Source of the DNA: MWEI01 sp964600235
Lineage (GTDB): Bacteria > Desulfobacterota > Desulfomonilia > UBA1062
NCBI GenBank assembly: GCA_964600235.1
Contig: CAZRIV010000005.1
Coordinates: 143,373-207,372, forward strand
Length of the DNA stretch: 64,000 nucleotides
Direction of reading: 5' to 3'
Shown piece after piece: positions 17,247-25,856 of this stretch. The notes below the pieces were generated by a model. It did not search any database, had not been told where the DNA came from, and was given only the letters and a program-made list of their open reading frames with translations. Numbering within the stretch: position 1 is the stretch's first letter; each line of letters begins with the position of its first letter. The position numbers and the translations under genes were made by a program.

Positions 17247-17582
17247 CTACATGCCCGTCAGGGCTTTCAGGCTGTCCCTGGTCGATGCCCACAGGGCCGC
17301 CAGCTCCGCCTTTTTCTTGCCCTTGAGCGCGTCGGCTTCCACGAACAGACCGAGGTCGGCCTTGAGCTGCTCCACGGTCATGCCCTCGGGCGCGGTCGTG
17401 TCGGCCTCATTCGAGCCATCGCCTTCGCTGCCCGGATTCACCTGCTCGAAGCGCTGCCTGACGCTCGACGCCAGCAGACCGGCGGCGAACTCGTCGGGAT
17501 ACTCCCTGATCTCTCCCCTCAGGTGCGGGCCATACCCGACTACATTCACCGCATCTGCCGGACCGGTATATTTTATTTTCAT
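17247..17582 (-). CDS. Head-neck protein with C-terminal SAP/HeH-like segment
   Basis: Start chosen at ATG 17582 because AGAGGAGAAG lies correctly before it; the protein is 111 residues. The N-terminal MKIKYTGPADAVNVVGYGPHL is a small beta domain; the C-terminal third (MTVEQLKADLGLFVEADALKGKKKAELAAL) looks like the helix-extended-loop-helix segments found in phage head-neck proteins. It lies between capsid and DUF1320. Function inferred from place. Confidence 0.6.
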   Translation of the reverse strand: MKIKYTGPADAVNVVGYGPHLRGEIREYPDEFAAGLLASSVRQRFEQVNPGSEGDGSNEADTTAPEGMTVEQLKADLGLFVEADALKGKKKAELAALWASTRDSLKALTGM

Positions 17583-17601
17583 CAATGCTTCTCCTCTCAA
17601 T

Positions 17602-17627
17602 GTCCGGGGATCCCGGGATCCCCGGAC
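17602..17627. terminator. Perfect 26-bp palindrome after the capsid gene
   Basis: GTCCGGGGATCCC and its exact reverse complement meet at this point between the capsid gene and the next gene. No T run follows on the minus strand, so it may be a stem that stabilises the capsid mRNA or partly attenuates the operon rather than a full terminator. Confidence 0.45.
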
Positions 17628-17666
17628 TGGTTTCGATAGAGCAAACTCTATGCGTTCATCGGCTCA

Positions 17667-18644
17667 TCATGTGGCGATGCAGTCGTACCAGAGGAAGCCG
17701 AGGTCGGCGCCCGTCTGGAGGATGTGCGTCTCCTCGGCCACTTCGTAGAGGTCCTGATGCTCGGCGGGCTCGCGCCAGGTTACGGTGCGCCTGACCCGGC
17801 CGTCGGCATATTTCGACCTGGCCTGGTACCCGGCGGACGGCGTCTTGAGCCCGGGCTTGGAGGGGCGGTAGAACAGGAACGCGCTGGCCTTGCCGGCGTT
17901 CTTCTCCCAGACGTTCACCCCGGTGAACTCGGTGCCGGCGACAGTCTCCTCGTCGGACGTGTATATGGCGTCGCCGATGAGCACCTCGTCCAGCTCGAAC
18001 ATGGCGGCGATGAGGGGAGCCGACACGATGCCGCGCTCGGTATATTTGATCCTGTCGAGCACGCCGGAAATCTGCTTGATCTCGGGCAGGCAGTTCGCCG
18101 AGAGAATCAGCACGTTCGGCCGCTGGCCGGTGTTGCCGCGGATCGTCTCGATCCTTGTCTCCACATCCGCGATGAACGTATTGTTGGTGCCGGCGGATGC
18201 GGCCCAGAGCCCCTCCACATCCTCGCCCGCGACGCCGCTCCAGGTGCTTGCCAGCACGATGGCGGCAGTCCTGCGCTCCTTCTTGAGGTCCACCTTGTCG
18301 GCGGCGAACTCGATGGCGTCGGTGTCCGGCTGCAGAGGAGGAGCCCCCTGCACCCTGGCGAAGTTCCTGTCCTCCTCTGTGACCGGGCTCGCAAAGGCGA
18401 ACTCTCTGGTGAGCACGTCGATGTAATCGATCTTGAACGTGCTCCGGCGAGCGCGGGTTCCGGGGGCGCGCACGGCCGCCTCGTCGCGGAACCAGTCGCC
18501 CTTGAGATACCGGGCAATCTTTGCCTTGGGGGCCACCCCGTCAATGGCGGGGAAGACCCTGTCGGCGATGTAGGCTCTGTTCCGGTACGCAATGCTCACA
18601 TCGGCAAGCGGCCCGGCAACGATGGTTTCTCTTACGTTTGGCAT
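17667..18644 (-). CDS. Major capsid protein
   Basis: A 325-residue protein after the decoration-protein gene, where the capsid gene of transposable phages lies. Sequence features fit an HK97-fold coat protein of the type found in Mu-like siphophages: YRNRAYIADRVFPAI at the start, YLKGDWFRDEAAVRAPG, a long helical spine-like region KVDLKKERRTAA, and WREPAEHQDLYEVAEETHILQ near the end. The short intergenic gap with a strong stem follows. Identity is by order and length; the fold is not proven here. Confidence 0.75.
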   Translation of the reverse strand: MPNVRETIVAGPLADVSIAYRNRAYIADRVFPAIDGVAPKAKIARYLKGDWFRDEAAVRAPGTRARRSTFKIDYIDVLTREFAFASPVTEEDRNFARVQGAPPLQPDTDAIEFAADKVDLKKERRTAAIVLASTWSGVAGEDVEGLWAASAGTNNTFIADVETRIETIRGNTGQRPNVLILSANCLPEIKQISGVLDRIKYTERGIVSAPLIAAMFELDEVLIGDAIYTSDEETVAGTEFTGVNVWEKNAGKASAFLFYRPSKPGLKTPSAGYQARSKYADGRVRRTVTWREPAEHQDLYEVAEETHILQTGADLGFLWYDCIAT

Positions 18645-18672
18645 GTCTTGACCTCCCTTTGTCCGTTATGCC

Positions 18673-19428
18673 TTAGTGCACCACGGTGCCCAGGCTGTAG
18701 ATGGTGACTGTTGTCGACCCGGTGACCACGGCCAGGAACCTCTTTGAGTTGTTCTGCGCAATGGTCATGGTGCCCGAGAGCGTGATGCCGGTGTTGGTGG
18801 TGACCGTGATGGTCTCCGCGCCATCGGCCGTGTTCCTGATGGTGAACTCGAAGCTGTTGCCCACCCCGGCCTGGGAAAGGGCCGCGATGATGTTGGCCGC
18901 CGTTGGCACCAGGTCGGCCCTGCCGGCTCCGGCCGGGTCGCGCAGGATAAGCCCGCCCAGGACCTGTGCCGCCGTGAAGGTGACATCGCCTGCGGTGCTT
19001 ATGGTGCTGGCCGTCGTCTGGCCGATGAGCGTGCCCGCGCCCTGGGGGGAGGGACCTACCAGCTGCACGGTGCAGAGGTCGTCCTCGGCCCCCGACGGCT
19101 CGATGACCTTGGCCCGCGTGGCCTTCCAGTTCGTGCCGGCCGACTGGCCCTTGCCCGCGTCGGACGCGCTCACGTATTCCGGGCTCACAAACACGTTCAC
19201 GCCCAGGGCCGCATTGCCGACCAGCTTGGACTGGCCGATCACGCGGACATTTGCAGCCTCGCCGGCTACGGGAGCGTTCTGCAGGATGCCCTCGGCGATC
19301 TCGTCGGCGCTGTCCGGTCGCCGGACTTTCTTTGTGGTGGGATCCAGCACCACGAACTTGTACTTGTCGGCGGACAGGTCCTCGGCCGCCTCGTAGCCCA
19401 CATCCAGAACCCCGATTTCATACGACAT
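18673..19428 (-). CDS. DUF2190-like capsid decoration protein with extra C-terminal domain
   Basis: A 251-residue protein. Residues 1-85 resemble the DUF2190 capsid-cement type (DLSADKYKFVVLDPTTKKV, EGILQNAPVAGEAANVRV, LVGNAALGVNVFVSPE). The second half (about 135-251) is a beta-rich Ala/Thr-rich domain unlike typical 110-residue cement proteins, so this one is about twice normal length. It shares one base with the protease/scaffold gene, giving tight coupling of scaffold, decoration and capsid genes. Confidence 0.65.
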   Translation of the reverse strand: MSYEIGVLDVGYEAAEDLSADKYKFVVLDPTTKKVRRPDSADEIAEGILQNAPVAGEAANVRVIGQSKLVGNAALGVNVFVSPEYVSASDAGKGQSAGTNWKATRAKVIEPSGAEDDLCTVQLVGPSPQGAGTLIGQTTASTISTAGDVTFTAAQVLGGLILRDPAGAGRADLVPTAANIIAALSQAGVGNSFEFTIRNTADGAETITVTTNTGITLSGTMTIAQNNSKRFLAVVTGSTTVTIYSLGTVVH

Positions 19429-19964
19429 TACTCACCTCCGATTTCGGCCTGATATTCTCTGGCCAGGTCAGCGTTCTCCGTCTGCGCCTCGGCAAAAGCC
19501 GCAGCATACGGGAGCTTGGGATTCGCGTCCATCTTCTTCCTCGTGATCTCCGCCAGCTTCTCTCCCGCCGAACCCGCTCCGACCGTGCTCTTGTCCCTCG
19601 TGGCCACTTCTGTGAAGCTCACCACCTTGGGAATCTCGGCCAGAAACGCCTTCATGAACTCGAGCCGGCTCTTCTTTCCCGCGTCACCCTCGCCAAACTC
19701 GATGACCGTCTCATGGTCGAGCGACTCGAGGAACTGCCGCAGTCCGAGTTTTTCCCAGGCCGGGAGCAGCTTCCCGTCCCTGGCAAGCCCTTCGCAGAAC
19801 GCCGCAATGTCGTCCTTGACGGCCTGGGCCTTGGCCTGCCGCTGTGTCTGTGCGAACTGGGCTTCGGCCTCTTTCCTGCCTTCGGCCCTTGCCTCGCCCC
19901 TGATCCGCTCCACATCCGCCTCGCTGAATGTCTGCGGAGGCGTCTCTTTCCCGGATTCCTTCAT
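19428..19964 (-). CDS. Nested scaffold protein (Mu gpZ-like), internal start
   Basis: In-frame ATG at 19964 inside the protease gene, preceded by AAGGAGGAAAACCAG, a near-perfect ribosome-binding site placed 8 bases away. The product would be 178 residues, MKESGKETPPQTFSE onward, rich in charged helices, which is what a scaffold should look like. Mu makes its scaffold Z from inside gene I in the same way. No other reason for such a site in mid-gene is apparent. Confidence 0.6.
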   Translation of the reverse strand: MKESGKETPPQTFSEADVERIRGEARAEGRKEAEAQFAQTQRQAKAQAVKDDIAAFCEGLARDGKLLPAWEKLGLRQFLESLDHETVIEFGEGDAGKKSRLEFMKAFLAEIPKVVSFTEVATRDKSTVGAGSAGEKLAEITRKKMDANPKLPYAAAFAEAQTENADLAREYQAEIGGE

Positions 19965-20567
19965 CTGGTTTTCCTCCTTTTCCGCATATAGTTCCGCCTC
20001 CTGGGCGGGTGTTGATGCCTGCTGGATATCCTGGATACTGTATTCCGGGACGATCCGGTCCGCTGTGTCCGTGTCCTGCGTCTCGATGAGCCATTCCCTG
20101 AGTCGCCGGAACATGCGCGCCACCGAGTCCCAGGCCCAGGCGCTCTCGCCGAACTCGATGGTGATGACGCCATCGCCTTCCCGGAAGGCAATGTCTTTGA
20201 GCCCCTTGACTGCCGGCGGCATGGCCCCCAGGAACCCGATGTGACGCAGGGTCATGTCAGGGTATAAGGCGATCGATCTTTTTTTGAACATGCCGCGGGC
20301 CACCATGTCGGTAAACTCGGGGACCACGTCCTTGGCCCTGGCATACAGCACTCCGTCTTTCACCTTGAGGCCGTCGTTCCAGCCATACGCCGGAGCGTCA
20401 TGAGCCGGGTGGCCGATGACAATGGGTGCCTCGTGCTTGGCCGGGTCATAGCTGTCCGCGATCTTTTTCAGGTCAGCCTCCGTCCAGCTCCTGGTGTTGC
20501 CTGCCGCGTCCGTATGGGTCCCGGTTTTGAACACCTCGAACCAGTCTGTTAAGCCTGCGAATTTCAT
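19428..20567 (-). CDS. Prohead protease/scaffold (Mu gpI-like)
   Basis: A 379-residue protein of the Mu-like protease I family: MKFAGLTDWFEVFKTGTHTD at the start, EAPIVIGHPAHDAPAYGW, a KKRSIALYPD segment with the likely catalytic serine, then DMTLRHIGFLGAMPP. The C-terminal half is charged and coiled and acts as scaffold in Mu relatives. An internal ATG at 19964 has a strong AAGGAGG upstream, so scaffold can probably be made separately. It lies 126 bases after the MuF-type gene. Confidence 0.85.
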   Translation of the reverse strand: MKFAGLTDWFEVFKTGTHTDAAGNTRSWTEADLKKIADSYDPAKHEAPIVIGHPAHDAPAYGWNDGLKVKDGVLYARAKDVVPEFTDMVARGMFKKRSIALYPDMTLRHIGFLGAMPPAVKGLKDIAFREGDGVITIEFGESAWAWDSVARMFRRLREWLIETQDTDTADRIVPEYSIQDIQQASTPAQEAELYAEKEENQMKESGKETPPQTFSEADVERIRGEARAEGRKEAEAQFAQTQRQAKAQAVKDDIAAFCEGLARDGKLLPAWEKLGLRQFLESLDHETVIEFGEGDAGKKSRLEFMKAFLAEIPKVVSFTEVATRDKSTVGAGSAGEKLAEITRKKMDANPKLPYAAAFAEAQTENADLAREYQAEIGGE

Positions 20568-20693
20568 GGCATTTCCTCCCTCTTGACTATTGCTTCAATT
20601 TGGCCGATAAAAACATTGACGATCCGGGTCCGGCTGGGCCGTGCCCCCGTAGCCGCGAACCGGAGCTGCTGCCTGCACGGAGGCTGAGAGCTC

Positions 20694-21899
20694 TTAATCG
20701 GCCTTGCCATAGAGCAACCTCCCCACCCTCAGCTTCCCGGCTCCGGACAGGCCTCCGTGAAAGAAATTAAAGCTCACCCATTTGCCGTGCTGCGTCTCGG
20801 CCACCAGGCCTATGACTCTATTAGCCTCAACCCGCAGCGCCTTCGCATATCTGCGCCTCAGCCTGATGCGGCCCGACTCGTTGTTCCGTTCAAAGGTCAG
20901 CCATATCTCGTATGGGTCCTTTATGAGCTCTGGGATAAACGGGAAGTACTTCTCGCGACCTCTCCAGCGATTATCAGGGTCTTCGAGAATATGATCCACA
21001 ATCCCCTGGTTGACCTCAATGATCTCTCCGGTGGGGTCGGCATAGCGAGCTGTATCTCCGTCGATTGCGGTGCGCAGTGCCTGCCTGAGCTGTTCTACCG
21101 TGCCTGCGGCATCCCCGAGCTTGGTCTTTGTTGACTCAACGGGGATCTTCTCCGGCCGTGAATGTTGCGCCGGTCCCCAGGAATCAAGGGGGGTCCAGTT
21201 GTCACGGTTTTCCATAAGCAGTTTGGTTTCATTCCTGCCGAACGCGGCCTCGCCCACGTTGTAGTCCCACCCGGGGTCGATGCCCCGGTCCGCCACATGT
21301 CGGCCGTGAATAGTCTGTGGAGTCATGGACGGGGCCGTGTCCGGGCCGTCCTTGCCCATGCCCTTAAGGTCCCGCTTCGAGACGCTGACCACATAGCAGG
21401 AACATCCCCAGCCGTTGGGCGGATAGTGAGACTGCCACCAGGGATCATCGGCCGGCAGGACCAGCCCGTCCCACGCCAGGTGCTCGGGCCTGGGGTCTAT
21501 GGACCCGCCGTGCCTGTACATGAGATACGGCCGCAGCTTGAGCGTGGCCGGGTCGGTCAGCTGTTTCCAGCGGCCCGCCGCGTAGGACGAGGTGAGATTG
21601 GTGTTGTAGATGAGGGCGGACCGCCACCCCCTCGCGCCGTGATAGCTCCAGCCGGTGCGCGCCACCACGTCGTCGAAGGTCTTCCGGAACTCCGCCAGGC
21701 TCGACCCTTTTTCCAGCGCCTTGAGGATGGCGCCCTGCATGTCGGCGAGCATGTCGTCGCGCATGGCGCCTGCCGACATGAAGCCGCGGGCGTGCTGCTC
21801 CTTCCACAGGTCGTCCCACTTCCGCGTGGGGATCCGGACCTTGGCCTTGAAAAACTCGATGGCCTCGTCAAAGGGCAGCGGCGCGAACGACTCGGGCAT
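20694..21899 (-). CDS. MuF-type head morphogenesis protein with C-terminal PBECR-type nuclease domain
   Basis: A 401-residue fusion. Residues 1-215 are the Mu gp30/SPP1 gp7-like head morphogenesis domain (TNLTSSYAAGRWKQL, PYLMYRHGGSIDPRPEHLAWDG, HYPPNGWGCSCYV). Residues about 265-401 look like the phage Barnase-EndoU-ColicinE5/D-RelE-like (PBECR2) nuclease fold: KYFPFIPELIKDPYEIW, RIRLRRRYAKAL, GKWVSFNFFHGG. Such domains on MuF proteins are thought to be ejected with DNA into the host. The target is unknown. Its start overlaps the portal gene's stop. No immunity gene is evident next to it. Confidence 0.82.
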   Translation of the reverse strand: MPESFAPLPFDEAIEFFKAKVRIPTRKWDDLWKEQHARGFMSAGAMRDDMLADMQGAILKALEKGSSLAEFRKTFDDVVARTGWSYHGARGWRSALIYNTNLTSSYAAGRWKQLTDPATLKLRPYLMYRHGGSIDPRPEHLAWDGLVLPADDPWWQSHYPPNGWGCSCYVVSVSKRDLKGMGKDGPDTAPSMTPQTIHGRHVADRGIDPGWDYNVGEAAFGRNETKLLMENRDNWTPLDSWGPAQHSRPEKIPVESTKTKLGDAAGTVEQLRQALRTAIDGDTARYADPTGEIIEVNQGIVDHILEDPDNRWRGREKYFPFIPELIKDPYEIWLTFERNNESGRIRLRRRYAKALRVEANRVIGLVAETQHGKWVSFNFFHGGLSGAGKLRVGRLLYGKAD

Positions 21900-23446
21900 C
21901 AGTCGCCCTCCTTGACTTCGGAGCGCCCGGTCAGCTCCGCCACGGCAAAGGCTTGCTGCATCAGTGCCCCGAGTTTGGCCGGATCCATCCCGGGATAGAG
22001 GTCGAGCATTCCGTCGCGGATCTCTTCGAGGCTGCCGGCGGCCATCACCAGGTCTTTGACCTGGTCAAGCATGCCGTCCATGAGCGGACCGGCCGCGTCG
22101 TCCAGCTGGTATGTCAATTCGCGCGGGGCGCTTTCCGCGTATTCTGCCCCACGTTGCGCATTTCGCGCCCCGGCAAGGGCATCTATCGCCCCGGATGCGC
22201 CTGGCCCATTCTGACGCGTTTCAGGGGATAAAACGAGCTCTTCCCCCTCATCGGGCTCCGGCACGTTGTAGGTGTCGTAAAAATACCTCCTGGAAACAGG
22301 CAGGCCGATCTCTTTCACCAGCCTGCGGTCGATCTCGCTGCGGGCCGTGAGGTCGGGCTTGGGCGCCGCATGGGTGTCCATGAGCGGGTAGCTGGTCACT
22401 CCGGGGAAGTTGAGGTCCACGATCCAGCGGACCAGCGTCTCGTTGAACACCTCGTCGAGCAGGTCGGCGTCGGCCTCCACGATCTCCTGTCGCACATCGT
22501 CCTGGGCGTCGTCTCCTCCGAGCTTGCCGGGCGTTCCCTCGGTGCTGGCGGTCTGGCTGAGAACGGCCTTGCTGATCTGCTTGTCGCAGTATTCACAGAA
22601 CTCGCCGTATGAGGCCTTGCCGTTGCGGGTGGCCTCCAGGAACTCGATCTTCATGTTCTCGGGAATCTTGATGCCGGTATCCGCCTGGATGGATTCCAGG
22701 GCCGCCATGAGGTTGGCCTGCTCGGGCGCTCCGGTACCGGGAGGGTACTTGCCCACGGTCGTGGGCATGCCGAACTTCTCGTTGAAAATAAGCCAGAACT
22801 TCACGCCGTTCTTCTTGAACCACACCCACCACCAGAGTTTCTGGCCGAGCCCCTTGCCGTATGGATTGTCCGAGTCGCCATAGCAAAACACCATGAACTT
22901 GCGCTCGGGCACTTCTTCTCCCTCGATCATGCTGGACGGGGTCAGCAGCCTGAGTTCGCGGGCCGGCGTGAAAACGAACCGGCGCGGGTGCTTGGCGATG
23001 AGCCGCTTCGGCACGACGGAGCCGTCGGGCCGCCGCGTCCAGATGACCTCCGCTACATAGAACCCGTAGAGGATCCCCTGCAGCAGCTCCCGCCGAACCT
23101 GGTTGATCCTGGCGCAGTTGTCTATGGCCTCCGCCACGAAATCGGCTATTGCCAGGTCCTGGTCCGTGGACACCGGGAAGCCGTCCTGGACGCCTGTTTT
23201 GCCGGGGGTGATCTCCCAGTCCTTGCCCACCACGGACATATAGCGCGACTGCAGCACGGCTCCGGCATGGGCGTCGCGGTCCACCTCGTCGTAGAGTTTG
23301 ATGCCCTTGCCTCCCGATTCGGTCCTCAGCGTGGGGTCGGGGTTTTCCAGTCGCTTGATCCACCCGGCAAAGATGTCGATGTCCTTCTCGACCGTGGCGA
23401 TCTCGTCGGTTATGAGTTTCTTCTCACTGTCTTTGTCTTCAGCCAT
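21899..23446 (-). CDS. Portal protein, DUF935 (Mu gp29-like)
   Basis: A 515-residue DUF935 portal. Typical features are SRYMSVVGKDWEITPG, the central FVFTPARELRLL, and GLGQKLWWWVWFKKNGVKFW followed by EKFGMPTTVGKYPPGT. This is the head vertex channel through which DNA is packed. One-base TAATG overlap with the large terminase gene upstream and overlap with the head morphogenesis gene downstream give the standard Mu 28-29-30 order. Confidence 0.93.
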   Translation of the reverse strand: MAEDKDSEKKLITDEIATVEKDIDIFAGWIKRLENPDPTLRTESGGKGIKLYDEVDRDAHAGAVLQSRYMSVVGKDWEITPGKTGVQDGFPVSTDQDLAIADFVAEAIDNCARINQVRRELLQGILYGFYVAEVIWTRRPDGSVVPKRLIAKHPRRFVFTPARELRLLTPSSMIEGEEVPERKFMVFCYGDSDNPYGKGLGQKLWWWVWFKKNGVKFWLIFNEKFGMPTTVGKYPPGTGAPEQANLMAALESIQADTGIKIPENMKIEFLEATRNGKASYGEFCEYCDKQISKAVLSQTASTEGTPGKLGGDDAQDDVRQEIVEADADLLDEVFNETLVRWIVDLNFPGVTSYPLMDTHAAPKPDLTARSEIDRRLVKEIGLPVSRRYFYDTYNVPEPDEGEELVLSPETRQNGPGASGAIDALAGARNAQRGAEYAESAPRELTYQLDDAAGPLMDGMLDQVKDLVMAAGSLEEIRDGMLDLYPGMDPAKLGALMQQAFAVAELTGRSEVKEGD

Positions 23447-24984
23447 TATCTTCCCATCCAGCCGGCGAATGACAGCCTGTCGCTCCCGGTGCCGTCGTCA
23501 TCGATCCTCACAAAATCGCGCTTTTTGCCCGTTGATTCGAACTCGATCGGGCAGGGGTCCATCTTCGTGGCGGCATACCAGGCCAGGGCGCCCGCGATGC
23601 CCGAGTCTCCATGCCGCTGCATGCCGTCCCGGCCCTTGGTGCGGTAGCTGTCCGGCACCTTGGCCACACCCTTTTCCATCTTGATGGCCCGGTGGTCATC
23701 CAGCACGTCCATGTCCTTGGGGATGATGATGGCCCTGTCTTCGTAGGCGGCCTTGTAGCCGGGCATGTTTTCCAGGTACCAGGGCTGCGAGAGCTGCACC
23801 TGCTCTATGCGCCAGGCGCCATACCGCTGCAGCGCGACCTCGGAGAGATAGTTGCCGTTCCCGCGGGCGTCAAACGCCGCGGCCATGAACCTGGGCAACG
23901 CGTCCAGGATGTAGAAGAGCACCTGCTCCTGCTGCTGATAGGGGATGTTTCTCAGCTCGGCAAGGAACGGGGTGCGGAACCTGAGCGTTCCGCTCTCCTG
24001 CAGCGGCCACAGGACGGTGAGGTCGCCCGTGCGCCCGAAGTCCTCGCCCAGGAAGCTCGGTAGGTTCTTCTGCAGCACGGAAAGCAGAGGATCCAGATGT
24101 TCCCTGCACCAGGCCAGCGCCTTGGCGGTCCGGTCGGCTGCCGGGAGCTGGGTGAACTCAGGCTTCTCGCTCCATCTGAGCACGGGGATGGTTTCGTCCA
24201 TGCAGGCCTCGATGAGCGCTCTCGGCAGGTAGACCCCCGACCCCCTCGCCGGTATGCAGAAGAGCTCCTCCTCGGCATGGTCGCCGTAATGATCGACGAG
24301 GTCCCGCCGCCATGCGGCCTCCGCCTCTTCCGACCACGGCCTTCCGAGCCGCAGGCAGATGCGCTGATACAGTCCCTGTGCCAGCGCTTCATCCAGGGTG
24401 ATGCGGTGAAGGCTGTACTTCTTTTTCCCGGCCCTTATCTCGGAGACGATCTCGTTGAAAGGGTTGTCTTCGCCGTTGTGGGTGGAGATGATGACCACGC
24501 GGCCGCCCCACATGAGCAGGGCCATCGCCGCCTTGATGAGCCCGTCCAGATCGTCGTGGAACGCGGCCTCGTCGATGACAACCTTGCCCTGCTTGCCCCT
24601 GAGGTTCGACGGCCTGGATGATAGCGCCACGACCTTGAACCCGGACGAGTAGGTGATCCGGAACGCATGGATGGACCTGTCCTCGTCACCGTCCTCGAAC
24701 AGGAACTCTTCAATGGCGCTCGCCGCCTTGTTGTAGTGCCTGGACCAGTCGGCGCAGTCTTCAATGAACTCCCGGGCCATGTCCTTGTTGTAGCCGATGT
24801 ACCAGACATCCATGCCCGATGCGCTCGCAGCGAGCAGGGCATCGTCCGCGGCCTCCCCCCAGGACAGCCCGACGCGCCGGCTCTTCTCGCATACCTTCAC
24901 CGGGCTCAAGTCCTCCACCCAGCGCTGCTGGTAGGGGAGCAGCACCATCGGCGTGCGGCTGAATCTGTTCTCGCTTGGCATCAT
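23446..24984 (-). CDS. Terminase large subunit (Mu gp28-like)
   Basis: A 512-residue packaging motor of the Mu gp28 type. The ATPase part has the adenine-binding LLPYQQRWVEDL, the Walker-A-like segment KSRRVGLSW and Walker B VVIDEAAF; the coupling motif is IISTHNG. The C-terminal nuclease part has LGEDFGRTGDLTV with the first acidic residue, AAAFDARGNG and a late acidic motif. The tandem ATG overlaps the stop of the small subunit gene. Confidence 0.92.
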   Translation of the reverse strand: MMPSENRFSRTPMVLLPYQQRWVEDLSPVKVCEKSRRVGLSWGEAADDALLAASASGMDVWYIGYNKDMAREFIEDCADWSRHYNKAASAIEEFLFEDGDEDRSIHAFRITYSSGFKVVALSSRPSNLRGKQGKVVIDEAAFHDDLDGLIKAAMALLMWGGRVVIISTHNGEDNPFNEIVSEIRAGKKKYSLHRITLDEALAQGLYQRICLRLGRPWSEEAEAAWRRDLVDHYGDHAEEELFCIPARGSGVYLPRALIEACMDETIPVLRWSEKPEFTQLPAADRTAKALAWCREHLDPLLSVLQKNLPSFLGEDFGRTGDLTVLWPLQESGTLRFRTPFLAELRNIPYQQQEQVLFYILDALPRFMAAAFDARGNGNYLSEVALQRYGAWRIEQVQLSQPWYLENMPGYKAAYEDRAIIIPKDMDVLDDHRAIKMEKGVAKVPDSYRTKGRDGMQRHGDSGIAGALAWYAATKMDPCPIEFESTGKKRDFVRIDDDGTGSDRLSFAGWMGR

Positions 24985-25577
24985 GTCTTGAGCCCCAGGA
25001 TCTTCCGGCGGATCTCGTTTGCGGCGTCTTCCGTCAGGCCCTTTTCCGCCGGCGTCCCTTCTTCAGGAACATACTGCCGCTGCATTTCAGTCAGGAGGGT
25101 AAGTGCCTGCCTCATGTCCTTTATGCCAGCCATGCTCAATTCAGCGGGCCGCGCCAGCATGCCGTTGATCTTTGCCTGCACTGCGTCCTGCAGGGCCGCT
25201 ATGGCGTCGGCGGGCGTGACGATCTCCCGGCGCGGTTCGAGGGACGGCGCATCCGTGCCGGCCTCGGACCTGTCTTTCCTGTCCGCCATTGCCGCCACCC
25301 TCTCCAGGGCCGCAGCGGCATACACGTCCTGCGGGTCTTTGCTCTGCAGAGCCTTGAAGATCAGTTCTTTCCGCAGCCTGACGGTATTGGCGCGGATATC
25401 CTTCATGGCCTGGCGGTACTCGGTTCTGCGCTCCACCCATCCATCGTCCGTGCTCCAGGTCTTGACCTGCTGGAGGCTCACGCCCGTGGTCGAGGCGACC
25501 TGTTCGAGGGTATAGCCGCGGGTGATGTAGAGGTCTTCGGCGTATTCCCTGGTCTCCCAATCGATGGACTTGCCCAT
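24981..25577 (-). CDS. Terminase small subunit candidate (DUF1804-like)
   Basis: A 198-residue protein. Residues 8-50 form a helix-turn-helix (REYAEDLYITRGYTLEQVASTTGVSLQQVKTWS) like those of DNA-recognising small terminases; the rest is helical. It is directly upstream of and overlaps the large subunit gene. The 28 bases before its start hold an internal copy of the prophage end-site repeat, whose CGGAG could serve as its ribosome-binding site. Confidence 0.8.
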   Translation of the reverse strand: MGKSIDWETREYAEDLYITRGYTLEQVASTTGVSLQQVKTWSTDDGWVERRTEYRQAMKDIRANTVRLRKELIFKALQSKDPQDVYAAAALERVAAMADRKDRSEAGTDAPSLEPRREIVTPADAIAALQDAVQAKINGMLARPAELSMAGIKDMRQALTLLTEMQRQYVPEEGTPAEKGLTEDAANEIRRKILGLKT

Positions 25578-25582
25578 TATCG

Positions 25583-25606
25583 TGCTCCGAGTATCTGCAA
25601 AAAAAA
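25583..25606 (-). repeat. Internal copy of the prophage end-site repeat, before the terminase gene
   Basis: On the minus strand, eight T are followed by GCAGATACTCGGAGCA, identical over the 16-base core to R2 and L3 of the prophage termini. It fills the whole gap between the gp26-like gene and the terminase small subunit, ending 5 bases before the ATG. It may bind transposase, act as a promoter or antitermination element, or both. Confidence 0.8.
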
Positions 25607-25855
25607 CTATCTGCCCAGTGCCTTGTTGATAGCGCCGATCTCCCGTACGACTTCCGTGAACTCGATATGCGTACCGTTCAGCTGGAACGCCAGGTCGGTT
25701 ATCACATCGGCCTCCAGGTCCTCGGGTTTTATAAAGTCGAGCACCTTGATCCGGATCGAGTCCTTCAGCGCCTTCATCCGTATCTTCAGCGCCTGCTCCT
25801 GCGTCCTCAGCTCGGCCAGGCGGCCCTGCTGCATGATCCTTTCTTCTCCGCTCAT
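25607..25855 (-). CDS. Small coiled-coil protein of transposable phages (gp26-like)
   Basis: An 82-residue helical protein (RLAELRTQEQALKIRMKALKDSIR, KPEDLEADVITDLAFQL, REIGAINKALGR). A protein of this size and pattern is commonly found just before the terminase in Mu-like phages; its role is unknown. It starts one base after the preceding gene's stop and ends right at the internal end-site repeat. Confidence 0.65.
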   Translation of the reverse strand: MSGEERIMQQGRLAELRTQEQALKIRMKALKDSIRIKVLDFIKPEDLEADVITDLAFQLNGTHIEFTEVVREIGAINKALGR

Positions 25856-25856
25856 G

